Assembly: GCF_030272615.1 (NCBI RefSeq)
Contig: NC_081405.1
Location: 474,268,008 to 474,332,007, forward strand
DNA: 64,000 nucleotides
Source: Cryptomeria japonica
Lineage: Eukaryota > Streptophyta > Pinopsida > Cupressales > Cupressaceae
Direction: 5' to 3'
Every line of letters starts with the position of its first letter. The stretch's first letter is position 1. A model generated the notes under the pieces. That model searched no databases. It worked only from the letters and a program-made list of their open reading frames with translations, and was not told the DNA's origin. The position numbers were made by a program, and so were the translations under genes. Of this stretch, positions 37,347 through 47,489 are shown piece by piece.

Positions 37347-38216
37347 CACTATTGTTTACACCACCACTAGATTCTACACTCAAATATCTTATGTGATGTT
37401 GAGAATGAAAATAGACCAAATATGAGATTAATTGAGGTAGTATCCTTAAATCATGACCTTAAATTTTCTATCCTAAAATTCACCAAAGTAGATCTTAATT
37501 TTGAGATACAAAATCTGCATTTTCCAAGAAAGATAAAGAGGACATCAAACACCTACATGAACACTAGCATCTAGGAGGACACCGACAATTGTGGTAGGAA
37601 ATAATGCCCCCATTAGGTCCAATAGCACACGCCATAACAAATTTCTTGGAATTTGTTGAAAATCACCAAATCCATCATAATCGCATATTTTTCAAGTCTT
37701 AGAATATCACATATCTAGAATGTTTCTATTTCATTGCTCATTTTTCATTTACATCTAGTCTAGCTACATTATAATTTATAATTCCTAGCTCTTGTACTTT
37801 CTAAATTATAAACATCATTAGGTTGCTTTCAGATCTTAACATTATTTGTAATATATTTTATTTCTTAGTAAGTATAAAAGAAATAAGAGTAGACTATTTT
37901 CCATTGTAAACATGCTAGGATAATAGAGTTTATTAAGTTATTCTTTCAAGTGATTAGGATGTCCTACACCATCATTTGATAGTGAGAACATGATTACAAT
38001 GGTTTGATGAGGGGTCTTACACCTTCTCTTTTGTTGATTATAGTGACTAGATTCACTATGGATTCATAACACTTTACAACTAAACATGTTTTTTTAATGG
38101 TTCATGTCATTTCAACTTCACACTTCCTCTGTGGATTTGTTCCATCTTTACATTTATTTTTTTGTATACTTTGATCTTATTGATATTGTTAAGTAATTAT
38201 GTAATTACATATATTT
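37347..38216. other. Spacer without recognised features
   Basis: AT-rich non-coding DNA between the Copia LTR and the 0.7-kb duplication. Nothing was recognised in it. Confidence 0.5.
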
Positions 38217-39765
38217 CAAATTATTGGATGGTGTTAATCATTAGATTATTTTATGTTTTCATCTATTGAGATACCATTTGTTGCAAGGAGAATGTACTAA
38301 AGAGATTTCCTTATCTATATTCTTTTATGGTTATTTTTTAATATCTTACTTTTATATTGACTAGTGTATTTACCTTCACACACATTTTCATAATAGTTCA
38401 CACACAAGTCAAAGTGGTGATAAAATGTAAAGGTGAAAATTACATACTTTGCACTTTTACCATTGACTTTTGGACTCATTTTGATTGTGTTATTATTTAT
38501 GCATTGACTAGTGTGTATAGGTGGCATGTTTTCACACACAAGTCAACATATTGACCAAACCTATTTTGTTTCTACCTTCACACATCCTTAGGATTAGTCT
38601 CAATCCTTAGTTTACCAATTTGCTTGCTTAGTTCACTATCACTACAAAAAATTGACAACCTTTTTAAAGTTCAAAATTCAAGTTGGGCACATGTCATCCC
38701 CTTCCAATTATTTGTTGTGTGTCAACTTATTAAATTGTATTATGGGGCATTATTTAAAATAAACCCTAATTCATATAACAAATCTAGATACCTAAGATAC
38801 ATATTATAACTCAATTACTCGCTACATGTTGCATCATTCAAGAAGTACATATGAGCATTCATATTTGACTAAGAAGAACATAACAATTAAGTAATCTCCT
38901 AAAAGGTGTTCTATAACATCATCAATCTCAGTTAAATTATTGAATGACATTAATCATTGGATTCTTTTATGTTTTCATTTATTGAGATAGACCATTTATT
39001 GCAAGGAGAATGTACTAAAGGGATGTCCTTATCTATATATTTTTTATGGTTATTCTTGAATATCTTACTTTTATGTCAATTGGTTTATTTACCTTCACGT
39101 GCATTTTCATAGTAGTTCACATGCAAGTCAAAGTGGTGATAAAATGTAAAGCTGAAAATTACATGCTTTGCACTTTTATCGTTGGTTTTGGACTCAATTT
39201 GATTGTGTTATAATTTATGCATTTGACTAGTGTGTATAAGTGACATGTTTTCACACATAAGTTGGCATATGGACCAAGCCTATTTTGATTATACTTTTTA
39301 ACATCCTTAGGACTAGTCTCAATCCTTAGTTTATCAATTTGCCTACTCGGTTCACTATCACTACAAAAAATTGACCTCAATCATTTTAAAGTTCAAAATT
39401 CAAGTTGGGTGCATGCCATCCCCCTCCAACTATTTGTTGTGCATCAACTTATTGAGTACAATACATTTCAAATTGTATTCTAGGGCATTATATAAAATGT
39501 CAAACCCTAATTCATATAATACATTTAGATGTCCAATATACATCTTACTCAATTACTCACTACTTGTTGCATCATTCAAGGAGCACATACGGGCATTCAT
39601 TATTACATCAACATCTACATACTTAGTGATAGAGTGTTTACTTGATGTCTTCAATTGTTCTTCCAAAGCTATTAAATTAATTTTCCTAGGGGTTTGACTA
39701 AGAAGAACATAACCCTCACTTAAGTAATCTCCTCAAAGGTGCTCTATAACATCATCAATCTCTAT
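38217..39765. repeat. Imperfect tandem duplication, unit about 716 bp
   Basis: Two diverged direct copies lie head to tail, about 38,217-38,932 and 38,933-39,765. Matching landmarks include TTTGCACTTTTA, CACTACAAAAAATTGAC and AACCCTAATTCATATAA. The second copy carries roughly 100 extra bases near its end. No coding potential was recognised, and several long one-codon-phase open stretches are inconsistent between the copies. Confidence 0.82.
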
Positions 39766-40125
39766 TGTTTTAGAGATCAAACATCAACATAAAGCTCTAT
39801 CTGATATGTACACAAGTCTATTTTGTAGTTATAGAAATCTACATACTATCAAATTAATTTCATGGCTTCAAATCAACTTCATGAAACCAAGGTTAATTTC
39901 ATGGTACTTTTCAGCCCAATTCAATTTCATAGCGTGAAATTCACTTTAATAAAAAATTAAGAATGACCTAATACAAGACTTATTGTCTCCTCCTAACAAC
40001 TCTAAGAATAAACAATTCTAAATTACAATTCAAAAGTTAAAATAAGAAATAATAGACTACTAACTATCAATTGCCAAAACAATCAAAGATATGAACACCT
40101 TTTTGGAGGGGTGTTAATTTTAAGT
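39766..40125. other. Spacer without recognised features
   Basis: AT-rich DNA with several loose AATTTCATGG-like words at 39,855-39,950. Nothing was recognised. Confidence 0.45.
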
Positions 40126-40129
40126 TTTC

Positions 40130-40345
40130 AAAATTATATAAAAAAATCCAAAAGAAAAAAAAGGTTTATATATGGAAATGGATTCTTTTATGATCCAGGC
40201 TATTGGGCAATCTATTTTTACTTGTAGAGTATGGGAGGAGGCACCTAACTGTGCTACAAAGAAGAGGTACTCTTTCAGATTTGAACTTGTAACCTCTCTT
40301 TCAAGACCACAAATTCTCTCACTGAACTGACCCAAAAAAACACTT
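40130..40345 (-). repeat. tRNA-derived SINE-like repeat upstream of CAT1
   Basis: On the minus strand, a pol III A-box-like CAGTTCAGTGAG (about 40,318-40,330) and a B-box-like AGTTCAAATC (40,278-40,287) lie about 40 bp apart. They are followed by GTAGCACAGTTAGGTGCC and a T-rich tail after CATATATAAACC. The same body occurs in CAT1 intron 1 on the plus strand. No cloverleaf could be drawn, so it is not a tRNA gene. Target duplications were not resolved. Confidence 0.65.
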
Positions 40346-40374
40346 AATGTTTCGCAATTTTATTTTAATCCTAC

Positions 40375-40380
40375 CACGTG
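40375..40380. promoter_or_regulatory. G-box (CACGTG) upstream of CAT1
   Basis: CACGTG sits in the longer palindrome TACCACGTGGTA, about 330 bp before the CAT1 start codon and about 30 bp from the SINE-like repeat. G-boxes bind bZIP and bHLH factors in plants; function here is inferred from sequence and position only. Confidence 0.45.
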
Positions 40381-40580
40381 GTAATACATTTGCAGAATGC
40401 TTCTAATAGCAGTCATTTTCATTGTTAAAGGGATCTTTGATCTTTCTCATAAACATGATTGATAGCTTTGTTCAGATATCCACATATTTGTCTTCTTATA
40501 TCAAAGTCTTCAAACTGATGCCCCCGGACAAGTTTGCCGGCGACCAATCCATATCAATACCTATGGAGAATCCTGATTCC

Positions 40581-40590
40581 TATTTAAATA
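40581..40590 (+). promoter_or_regulatory. Possible TATA element of CAT1
   Basis: TATTTAAATA lies about 120 bp before the start codon. A second candidate, TATAAAG near 40,692, is too close to the ATG to serve. Assignment is tentative. Confidence 0.3.
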
Positions 40591-40708
40591 TATTCGTACA
40601 AGACGATAGGATTTCAATGGAGATCCCAACCCTGTAACCCATTATCCATTCTGAAAGTTTTTCCTCCCTCCTGTCTTGTGCAATCTGATAATATAAAGAA
40701 GTGTGAAG

Positions 40709-43700
40709 ATGGGTGTAGCAGAAAAGACTAGGAGGAGGAGGGGATGTTTGGAGTGCAGCAAAGAGGATTTTGTGACGGGAGAGTCATTTGAGAGCTGGGG
40801 CAATTACAAGAGGGCCCTTACACAGACAGGGCCCCGATTTAAGGACCGACTGCTTGCGAGGTCTGATGAAGTTGCAGAGGTGCAAGATCTGAGACTGAGG
40901 AGTGAAAATGATATGAAAAGGACTCTCACATGGTGGGATCTCACCTGGTTTGGCTTTGGAGCGGTTATTGGAGCAGGCATCTTTGTTCTCACTGGACAGG
41001 AGGCCAGAGAGAATGCCGGCCCTGCCATTGTTCTCTCCTATGTCGTTTCGGGCCTTTCTGCCATGCTCTCTGTTTTTTGTTATACTGAATTTGCTGTGGA
41101 GATACCTGTTGCAGGTAGGTACTCTCAATTCATATTGTTTTTCTCTGTTTTTATGAAGGATTTTTTTATCATCTCAACCCACATTGCTTCATTCATGAAT
41201 CTTGTGTAAAATCCTTTGCTTTAGTTCAAGTTGCAGCAGCTTACATTTGGGAATTGCTGTGTTGCGTAAAAGTCTGTTTCAGTTCAAGCTGCAGAAGCTT
41301 ACATTTGGGAATTGCTATGGAGTGTAAAATCCTGTGTTTAAGGTCAAGTTGTAAATTTCTGTTAGTATAAAATCTTGTGTTTTAGTTCAAATTAGCAGCA
41401 GCTTACATTTGGGAATTGCTGTCTAGTGTAAAATCTTGCGTTTTAGTTTAAGTTGCAGTAGCTTATATTTTGAAATTTTTTTTTTTGGAGTTTGAAAATG
41501 ATTGCTCTCTACAATCATCTGGTGCAGGCCTGATTTTATAAATAAGGGTGTTTTATTTCTTATTTAATTAGAGAGCCATTACCCAATTGCTTTCTATCCT
41601 TGTTCTGTTTTTTTCAATTGTTTTTCATAATGATCTGATTTTTTAAACTATTGTATAACATGTTTTATTTCTTATTCAATTGAAGAGAGTCATTAGATAA
41701 GGAAAATGAATATTTTATTCAAGTAGTGCTCTAATTTATTATTGTATAAGATGTTTTTTAGTAGCCTAATCTTTCATTATAGGAAATTTGTGCTTTTGAA
41801 AGTGAGATCACAAGTTCAAATCCTACAGAGGTAAGGTAAGGTATGTATGTCTTGTTTGTAGCAGAGTTACTTGCCTCCTTCAAGAAATATGAGATTTCTT
41901 ATTCAATTGGAGAGTCATTACATAAGAAAAACTCATTTCTTATTCAATTGTTCTTCATAATGATCTGATATTTTAAACTATTGTATAAGATGTTTTATTT
42001 CTTATTCAATTGAAGAGTCGTTAGATAAGGAAAATGAATATTTTATTCAAGTAGTGCTCTAATTTATTATTGTATAAGATGTTTTTTAGTAGCCTAATCT
42101 TTCATTATAGAAAATTTGTGCTTTTGAAAGTGAGATCACAAGTTCAAATCCTACAGAAGTAAGGTAAGGTATGTATGGCTCATTTGTAGCACAGTTAGGT
42201 GCCTCCTTCAAGAAATACCAGACATACGAGATAGTCCCATATTACTCAAGTCATTTATAGACCCATATACAAACAGCTAATCTTTCTTTCTTTCTTTCTT
42301 TCTTTTTTCTAGAGAAAGTAACTTTTATCTAGGACAACTGTTTACTATTTATCTTAAAAATCAAGATAAAGATCAAAAAGCCAAATGCATTTGAATAAAA
42401 ATCTAAATTATTTTTTAAATTAAATCCCTATATTACTTAAAAATTACAAAATAAATCCAAATAAAATTTCAATTTACCCTGCAGCAGATTTTTCCTCTCA
42501 TGGAACCTCCTGCTCCATTTCTGAAAAAGACAACTTCCTAAGAAATTCCTAAATTATTTAAACACCAAACTTAATCAAACAGAATATGAGACAACACTGT
42601 AAGCAGGTGGAACCCTGCTATTACTTACCAATTTTTAACACCAACAGCAAAAATACAGAAAAATACCGAAATGTAGAATTCCTAAGAGATAATCCATCTT
42701 CAAGCACCCAAGAATTTTCCCCCAAATCGATCTTATGCATGCTCTATCCTCCGATTTTCAGAACCTTACAGCAATCATAAAGAACTTCAATCAATTGTAT
42801 CCTATTGCAGCTTCTCGATCTTATGAAGAACTCAAATTATGTGTGCAGGTGGATCATTTGCATATCTGAGAGTAGAATTGGGAGATTTCGCAGCATTTAT
42901 CGCAGCGGCGAATATTGTGCTGGAGGGGCTCATTGGGGCGGCGGCGGTGGCCAGGACATGGACCTCCTACTTCGCCACGCTTCTCAACCAACAGCCAAAC
43001 GAATTCCGCATCCACGTCAGCAGCCTGGCGAACAACTACAACATGCTGGACCCAATTGCAGTGGTCGTGCTGGCATTGACAGCCATGTTGGCAATGCGCA
43101 GCACCCGTGCCACGTCATACCTGAACTGGATCGCCACGGCCATCAACATGGGCGTGATCCTGTTCGTGATCGTGGCCGCCTTTGCCCACGCCAATACAGA
43201 AAACCTGAAGCCATTTCTGCCATACGGGCCCAAAGGAGTTTTCCGGGCTGCCGCCGTCATTTACTTCGCCTATGGCGGCTACGACGCCATTGCCACCATG
43301 GCAGAGGAGACGAAGAACCCATCGAGAGACATCCCTCTGGGTCTCCTCGTTTCCATGTCAGCCATTACAGTGATCTACTGCCTCATGGCTCTGGCTCTCT
43401 GTATGATGCAAAGTTATAAGGTTCTCAATGAGGACGCCGCCTTTTCTATTGCCTTTGGTGCCGCAGGAATGCACTGGGCCAAGTACTTGGTGGCGCTTGG
43501 GGCTCTCAAGGGCATGACGACTGTGCTAATGGTGGGAACCGTGTCCCAGGCCAGGTATTTTTCATATGCTTTTCCTGTGCAATCATTGAGAGTTTAAAAG
43601 GTTGGATAAAAGTGTAAGCTTTTTGATGAAATTGTATTGTCAAAATCAAGATTACAAATTTTATAATGCTTTGATCTTCTGTTTATAGAGACATGGTGCC

Positions 43701-45312
43701 CTGCTCTTGGGTCCCACAGATTGCTCTTAACATTATTAAAAATATTTCATTTCAAGCTTTTCTATCACTGAGCATAATTACATGATCAAATTTGTTGGGA
43801 AGATGAGAGGAGATTACAAATTTTATCGATGTGATTTCTTGTGTCTAGAAACATTGTGCACTGCTCTTGGCTCCTTTAGGCTGCTTGAGTCTGATGGATA
43901 TTATTAAAACTTTCATTTTAATCATTGTGGCTTTTCCATCTTTAGACAAAAATACATACTTCTTGATCAAATTCGCTGTCAAAGATCTGATCTTGAGAGG
44001 AGATTTCAAATTTTATTACACTTTGATCCCCTGTTTCTAGAGACATCATGCACTATTCAAGCTGCTTTGGACATTGTTAAAAATCTTTTATTTTAATCAG
44101 TGTGGCTTTTTTATCATTAGACAAAGTTAAGAACTTATTGATAAAAATTCACTGCTAAAGTTGAGAGAAAACTACAAACTTTATAAACTCTTTGGTCCCC
44201 TGTTTTTAAGAGACGCCTTCTGCTGCTCTTGGGTTAGGCTGCTTTGGCCTGGTAGACATTATTTAAAAACTTTCATCTCATTCATTCATTCATTGTGGCT
44301 TTTTCAGCATTGGACAAAGTTGCAAACTCCTAAAACAAAATTTATTGTAAAATATCTGATTTCGAAAGAAATTTACAAATTTTAGAAGATACGGTGCCCT
44401 GTAGGCTGTGCCTAATAAGATCTATGTCCTACTGTTGAATCCCATAAACTGCTTTGACCACTTAAACGATATTAACTATCAATCAGTGTGGCTTTGTCAC
44501 CATTGTTATTTAAAATAAATCAGTACCAAATGTGTGTGTATAACAGAATTCTCTTTGGCATTTGTAACAGATACATCACCCACATTGCAAGGACACACAT
44601 GATTCCTTCCTGGTTTGCATTGGTGAATGAGTACACAGGTACACCCATTAATGCTACCTTGGTGATGACGGCTGCCACTGCTTGTGTGGCATTCTTCTCC
44701 AGCCTGGGCGTGCTTTCCAGCCTCCTCTCTGTGAGCACACTCTTCATCTTCATGATGATGGCGGTTGCTCTGCTCGTGAGGAGACACTACGTGAAGGGAC
44801 AAACATCACAAACTCAGCTTCAGCTCCTCATATTCCTCCTCATTGTTATAGTGTGCTCGTCTGTGGCAACCTCTGTTTACTGGGCAGTAAGCGATGGTTG
44901 GGTGGGTTATGTTGTGAGCATTGCTGTGTGGTTGATGGCCACAGGTGGAATGGCAGGCTTTGTGCCACAACAGAGGACTCCCAAAGTGTGGGGAGTGCCC
45001 TTGGTGCCATGGCTGCCCTCACTGTCAATTGCAATCAATGTGTTCCTCATGGGCTCTCTGGACAGCCACACTTTTGCCAGGTTTGGGATTTGTACAGCAG
45101 TCATGCTTATTTATTATGTCTTGTTCGGCCTCCATGCTACCTATGATGTTGCCCATTTACCTTCTGGAAAAGATAATGAGCTTGTTAAACCGCTTCCCTC
45201 CTCTACTTCAGATGTTGAAAATGGAGGAGAATCTCGGAGCACCATTTCTAGTCATGTAGATCAGTCAGAGAGTCAGAGAAACATTAGTTTGCCTCTGCCT
45301 GGACAGCAATAG
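40709..45312 (+). CDS. CAT1: Cationic amino acid transporter, CAT1-like (three exons)
   Basis: Exons 40,709-41,114, 42,849-43,554 and 44,571-45,312 join in frame across GT-AG introns to encode 617 residues. The product is an APC-superfamily membrane permease for Lys/Arg/Glu-type amino acids, expected to have 14 membrane segments. The N-terminus has the CAT1 hallmark RRRGCLECSKEDF. The first membrane segment contains GFGAVIGAGIFVLTG, followed by LSVFCYTEFAVEIPVAGG (spanning the exon 1-2 junction) and GGYDAIATMAEETKNPSRD. Exon 3 has THIARTHMIPSW, STLFIFMMMAVALLVRR and YYVLFGLHATYD, then a polar Ser-rich cytosolic tail. Sequence recall places it nearest Arabidopsis CAT1 (AAT1); AtCAT1 is about 594 residues, so the length fits. 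The ATG at 40,709 is preferred because upstream there is only a GTG in frame. No stops or frameshifts are seen, so the gene looks functional. CpG-rich exon 2 contrasts with AT-rich introns. Confidence 0.95.
41206..41478 (+). repeat. About 59-bp minisatellite at the start of CAT1 intron 1
   Basis: Four and a half units follow one another, each with TTCAAGTTGCAGCAGC, TTACATTTGGGAATTGCT and GTGTAAAATC. The third unit is shortened. It begins about 90 bp after the exon 1 donor site. Confidence 0.9.
41550..42310 (+). repeat. About 330-bp tandem duplication in CAT1 intron 1, carrying a SINE-like repeat
   Basis: Two nearly identical blocks (about 41,550-41,885 and 41,886-42,230) share CATAATGATCTGAT and AGTAGTGCTCTAATTTATT, among others. 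Each includes the SINE body with a B-box-like AGTTCAAATC (near 41,813 and 42,141), followed by GTAGCACAGTTAGGTGCC in the second. The second copy continues through CCCATATACAAAC into a (CTTT)n tail at 42,283-42,304. The SINE body therefore inserted first and was then duplicated with its flank. Confidence 0.82.
43651..44515 (+). repeat. Five-unit degenerate tandem repeat filling CAT1 intron 2
   Basis: Units begin near 43,651, 43,812, 44,003, 44,170 and 44,371 (160-200 bp each). Each opens with a TTACAAATTTTAT-like phrase, then CCCTGTTT-TAGAGAC, TGCTCTTGG, and a GTGTGGCTTTT-ATCATTAGACAAA close. Identity between units is modest. They make up nearly the whole 1,016-bp intron. Confidence 0.8.
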
Positions 45313-45426
45313 TGATCCTGTAAAGTAATCACATAAAAACTCTTTAGGTTATATTTGGTCTCCTGTATGTTAAATTTTTCTATTTAATTCTATATAAACA
45401 TTAAAATTTCGATTCAATTATCTATG

Positions 45427-45672
45427 TATCTTCTGGAAAAGATAACAAGCCTATTAAACCTCTCCTGCCAACTATTACAGATGTTGAAAATGGGGGAATC
45501 TGGAGGCACAATTTCTAGTCATGTAAATCAGCCGCAGAAACATTAGTTTGTCAGTCTGAAAGTAATCATATAAAAATTTGGAAAGCTATTTTTGGCCTAA
45601 TGGATGTTTAAAGTCTTTTATTCTATTATATTCTAAATGTTAAAATTTTGAGTCAATTATCTATGTACCTTT
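45427..45672 (+). pseudogene. Decayed tandem copy of the CAT1 coding tail and 3' UTR
   Basis: This block repeats 45,158-45,426, which holds the last about 50 codons, the stop and the first 110 bp of 3' UTR. Shared phrases include CTTCTGGAAAAGATAA, GATGTTGAAAATGG, TTTCTAGTCATGTA and GAAACATTAGTTTG. Small length changes after the GATGTTGAAAATGG phrase shift the frame, so it cannot extend the protein. The true stop at 45,310-45,312 lies before it. Confidence 0.88.
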
Positions 45673-45720
45673 GAGTTTAGTAAGAGACAGTTGTTTCCTT
45701 CATTATTTAGAGGATAAGGG

Positions 45721-45966
45721 TCAGTATTATTTGTCAATAATTAGTTCACATGTAAATTAAAAAATAATCAAATGTTAGTTTAGATGAATCCATTCATGAA
45801 CGCATTGTGAATGTTATATAACTAGCTTATTCATCTTAACTCAGTATTATTTGTCAATAGTTAGTCAACATGTAAATTAAAAAATAATCAAATGTTGGTT
45901 TAGATGGATCCATCCATGAACACATAAGAACCTATGAATGTTATATAACTAGCTTATATATCTTAA
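45721..45966. repeat. 120-bp tandem duplication downstream of CAT1
   Basis: TCAGTATTATTTGTCAATA starts at 45,721 and again at 45,841. The copies run on through AATAATCAAATGTT and TTATATAACTAGCTTAT. The second is a few bases longer and ends at the MITE insertion. Confidence 0.92.
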
Positions 45967-45980
45967 CTCTAATATATATA

Positions 45981-46471
45981 GGGGAAGAGCACCAGTAGCC
46001 GTCATAGCTAACTTCGCTCACCCATAGATCTTAAAGGTACATCGGATTTTGATTATTATTTTTTAGTTGTCTTCGTATGCGACTTAATTGCTTATAGCTA
46101 TTGATCTAGCTTCTGGGTAGTAATGATGCACGTTGTGGAATCAGGTATGCGCACAAAGGTCAAAAATTACACATTTCAAAGTGTCACCTGATACCTAACT
46201 AAAGATGTTCCAGTAACCGTCAACTCAAAATCACTAGTACTTGTTGACAAATGTCCCAATAGTGATGCAGAAATGTTCCAATAGTGGTACACAAATGGGA
46301 CAAATGTTCCAATAGTTGTGCACAAATGGGCCAATTAATTACAAAAAATAATCGGCTATTGGTACAAAACAAATTTATTAATGGTGTTTTCACTATGATG
46401 CCTATTGGGGGGTCAACATGACAATAAGGTGACGGTTATTGGAACTATGTTATCTATTGGTGCTCTTCCCC
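45981..46471. mobile_element. MITE with 18-bp terminal inverted repeats and TA target duplication
   Basis: The left end GGGGAAGAGCACCAGTAG and the reversed right end GGGGAAGAGCACCAATAG match at 17 of 18 positions. TA dinucleotides flank both ends (45,979-45,980 and 46,472-46,473), pointing to a Tc1/mariner-type mover. The 491-bp body has no coding potential. It holds three direct copies of an AAATGTTCCAATAGTG-like phrase at about 46,249-46,336. The family was not recognised. Confidence 0.85.
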
Positions 46472-46473
46472 TA

Positions 46474-47489
46474 GATAGTTAAAAAAAAATGTCTTGATAC
46501 TCTCGATCAACTTAAAGATATATAAGCTAGTACGATTTACAATTTGAATATATAAGGAAAATAAATTAAGGAAAATAAATTAAGGAAAATAACTTTAATT
46601 ATTTGTATATAATGAATTACTATTTATAGTATATGATGTTTAATTTAAGCTATCAATAGCTATATTATTTAAGTATGTAATTATATATATTTATCGACAA
46701 CCATATATAATTATATATAGCTATAATGTAATAATAACTTTATGCTTATAATTTCTTTCACAGGTAGATAAATATGTATATGTAATTAAATTTAATATAT
46801 TAAATGTATAATTTTATTTTATTTTGAAAATAAGCATATAGCATATAATGGAATAATGTGAATTGGTAAAAAAATTAAATATTAAATAGAGGTAGTTTAA
46901 ATTGCTTTTAGAAATTATTTTAGTAAAACATACTTCAATGTTGAAATGAAGTTTATATTATCACAAGAGACCACATGTAGCTTACAAAGTATATCATTTA
47001 CTAAACTATTAGTTTTATAAATTTTGAATTTGGATAGTTTTACATACAAAATCATCAATCTAAATATCATACATCGTGATATTGTATTTGGAAGATAGCA
47101 AAGTGATCGTGGTTTGCTCAAACATATATACAAATTCATTGAGTCAATATTAAAGTAGACAAACAGATTTCCATTTTTTTAAAGTTATTTTAACATAGTC
47201 AAAATATTATCCGATGACTATTTACATTTTGGTACTTCTGAATGTAATTGGTGTTGAATAGTTGAATTTTAGAATCAAAATTTTGTGAAAATAAATCATA
47301 GGAAAAAGTGTCAATGTTATTTGGTAGTATAAAGAATTGAAAATGTACATTTTCATTTAGAGAAAGAAAAAATCATACTATAATAATATTTAAATAAATG
47401 GAAAATAGATGTATTTCGTAAAAGGAGAACTTACATTAAGTATTTTCGATGGATTTAAGCATGTCTTCTTCTTCTCTTTTGCTTAAAAC
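46474..47489. other. AT-rich spacer without genes
   Basis: Very AT-rich. The only structure noted is a three-fold GGAAAATAAATTAA repeat at about 46,555-46,592. Confidence 0.55.

Noticed and set aside
40278-40330. A tRNA gene on the minus strand
   Set aside because: Only A/B-box-like motifs are present; no acceptor-stem pairing or anticodon arm can be drawn, and the body recurs with a SINE-like tail in intron 1.
40703-40708. GTG-initiated start for CAT1 two codons upstream
   Set aside because: Nuclear plant genes use ATG; the ATG at 40,709 is the first in frame and fits the CAT1 N-terminus.
44506-45259. Overlapping open stretches in other frames of CAT1 exon 3
   Set aside because: The in-frame product matches the CAT family throughout; the others are shadows of a GC-balanced exon.
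45427-45672. Second CAT-type gene fragment
   Set aside because: Only the coding tail is duplicated, out of frame, with no membrane segments or splice acceptor; it is a local duplication, not a gene.
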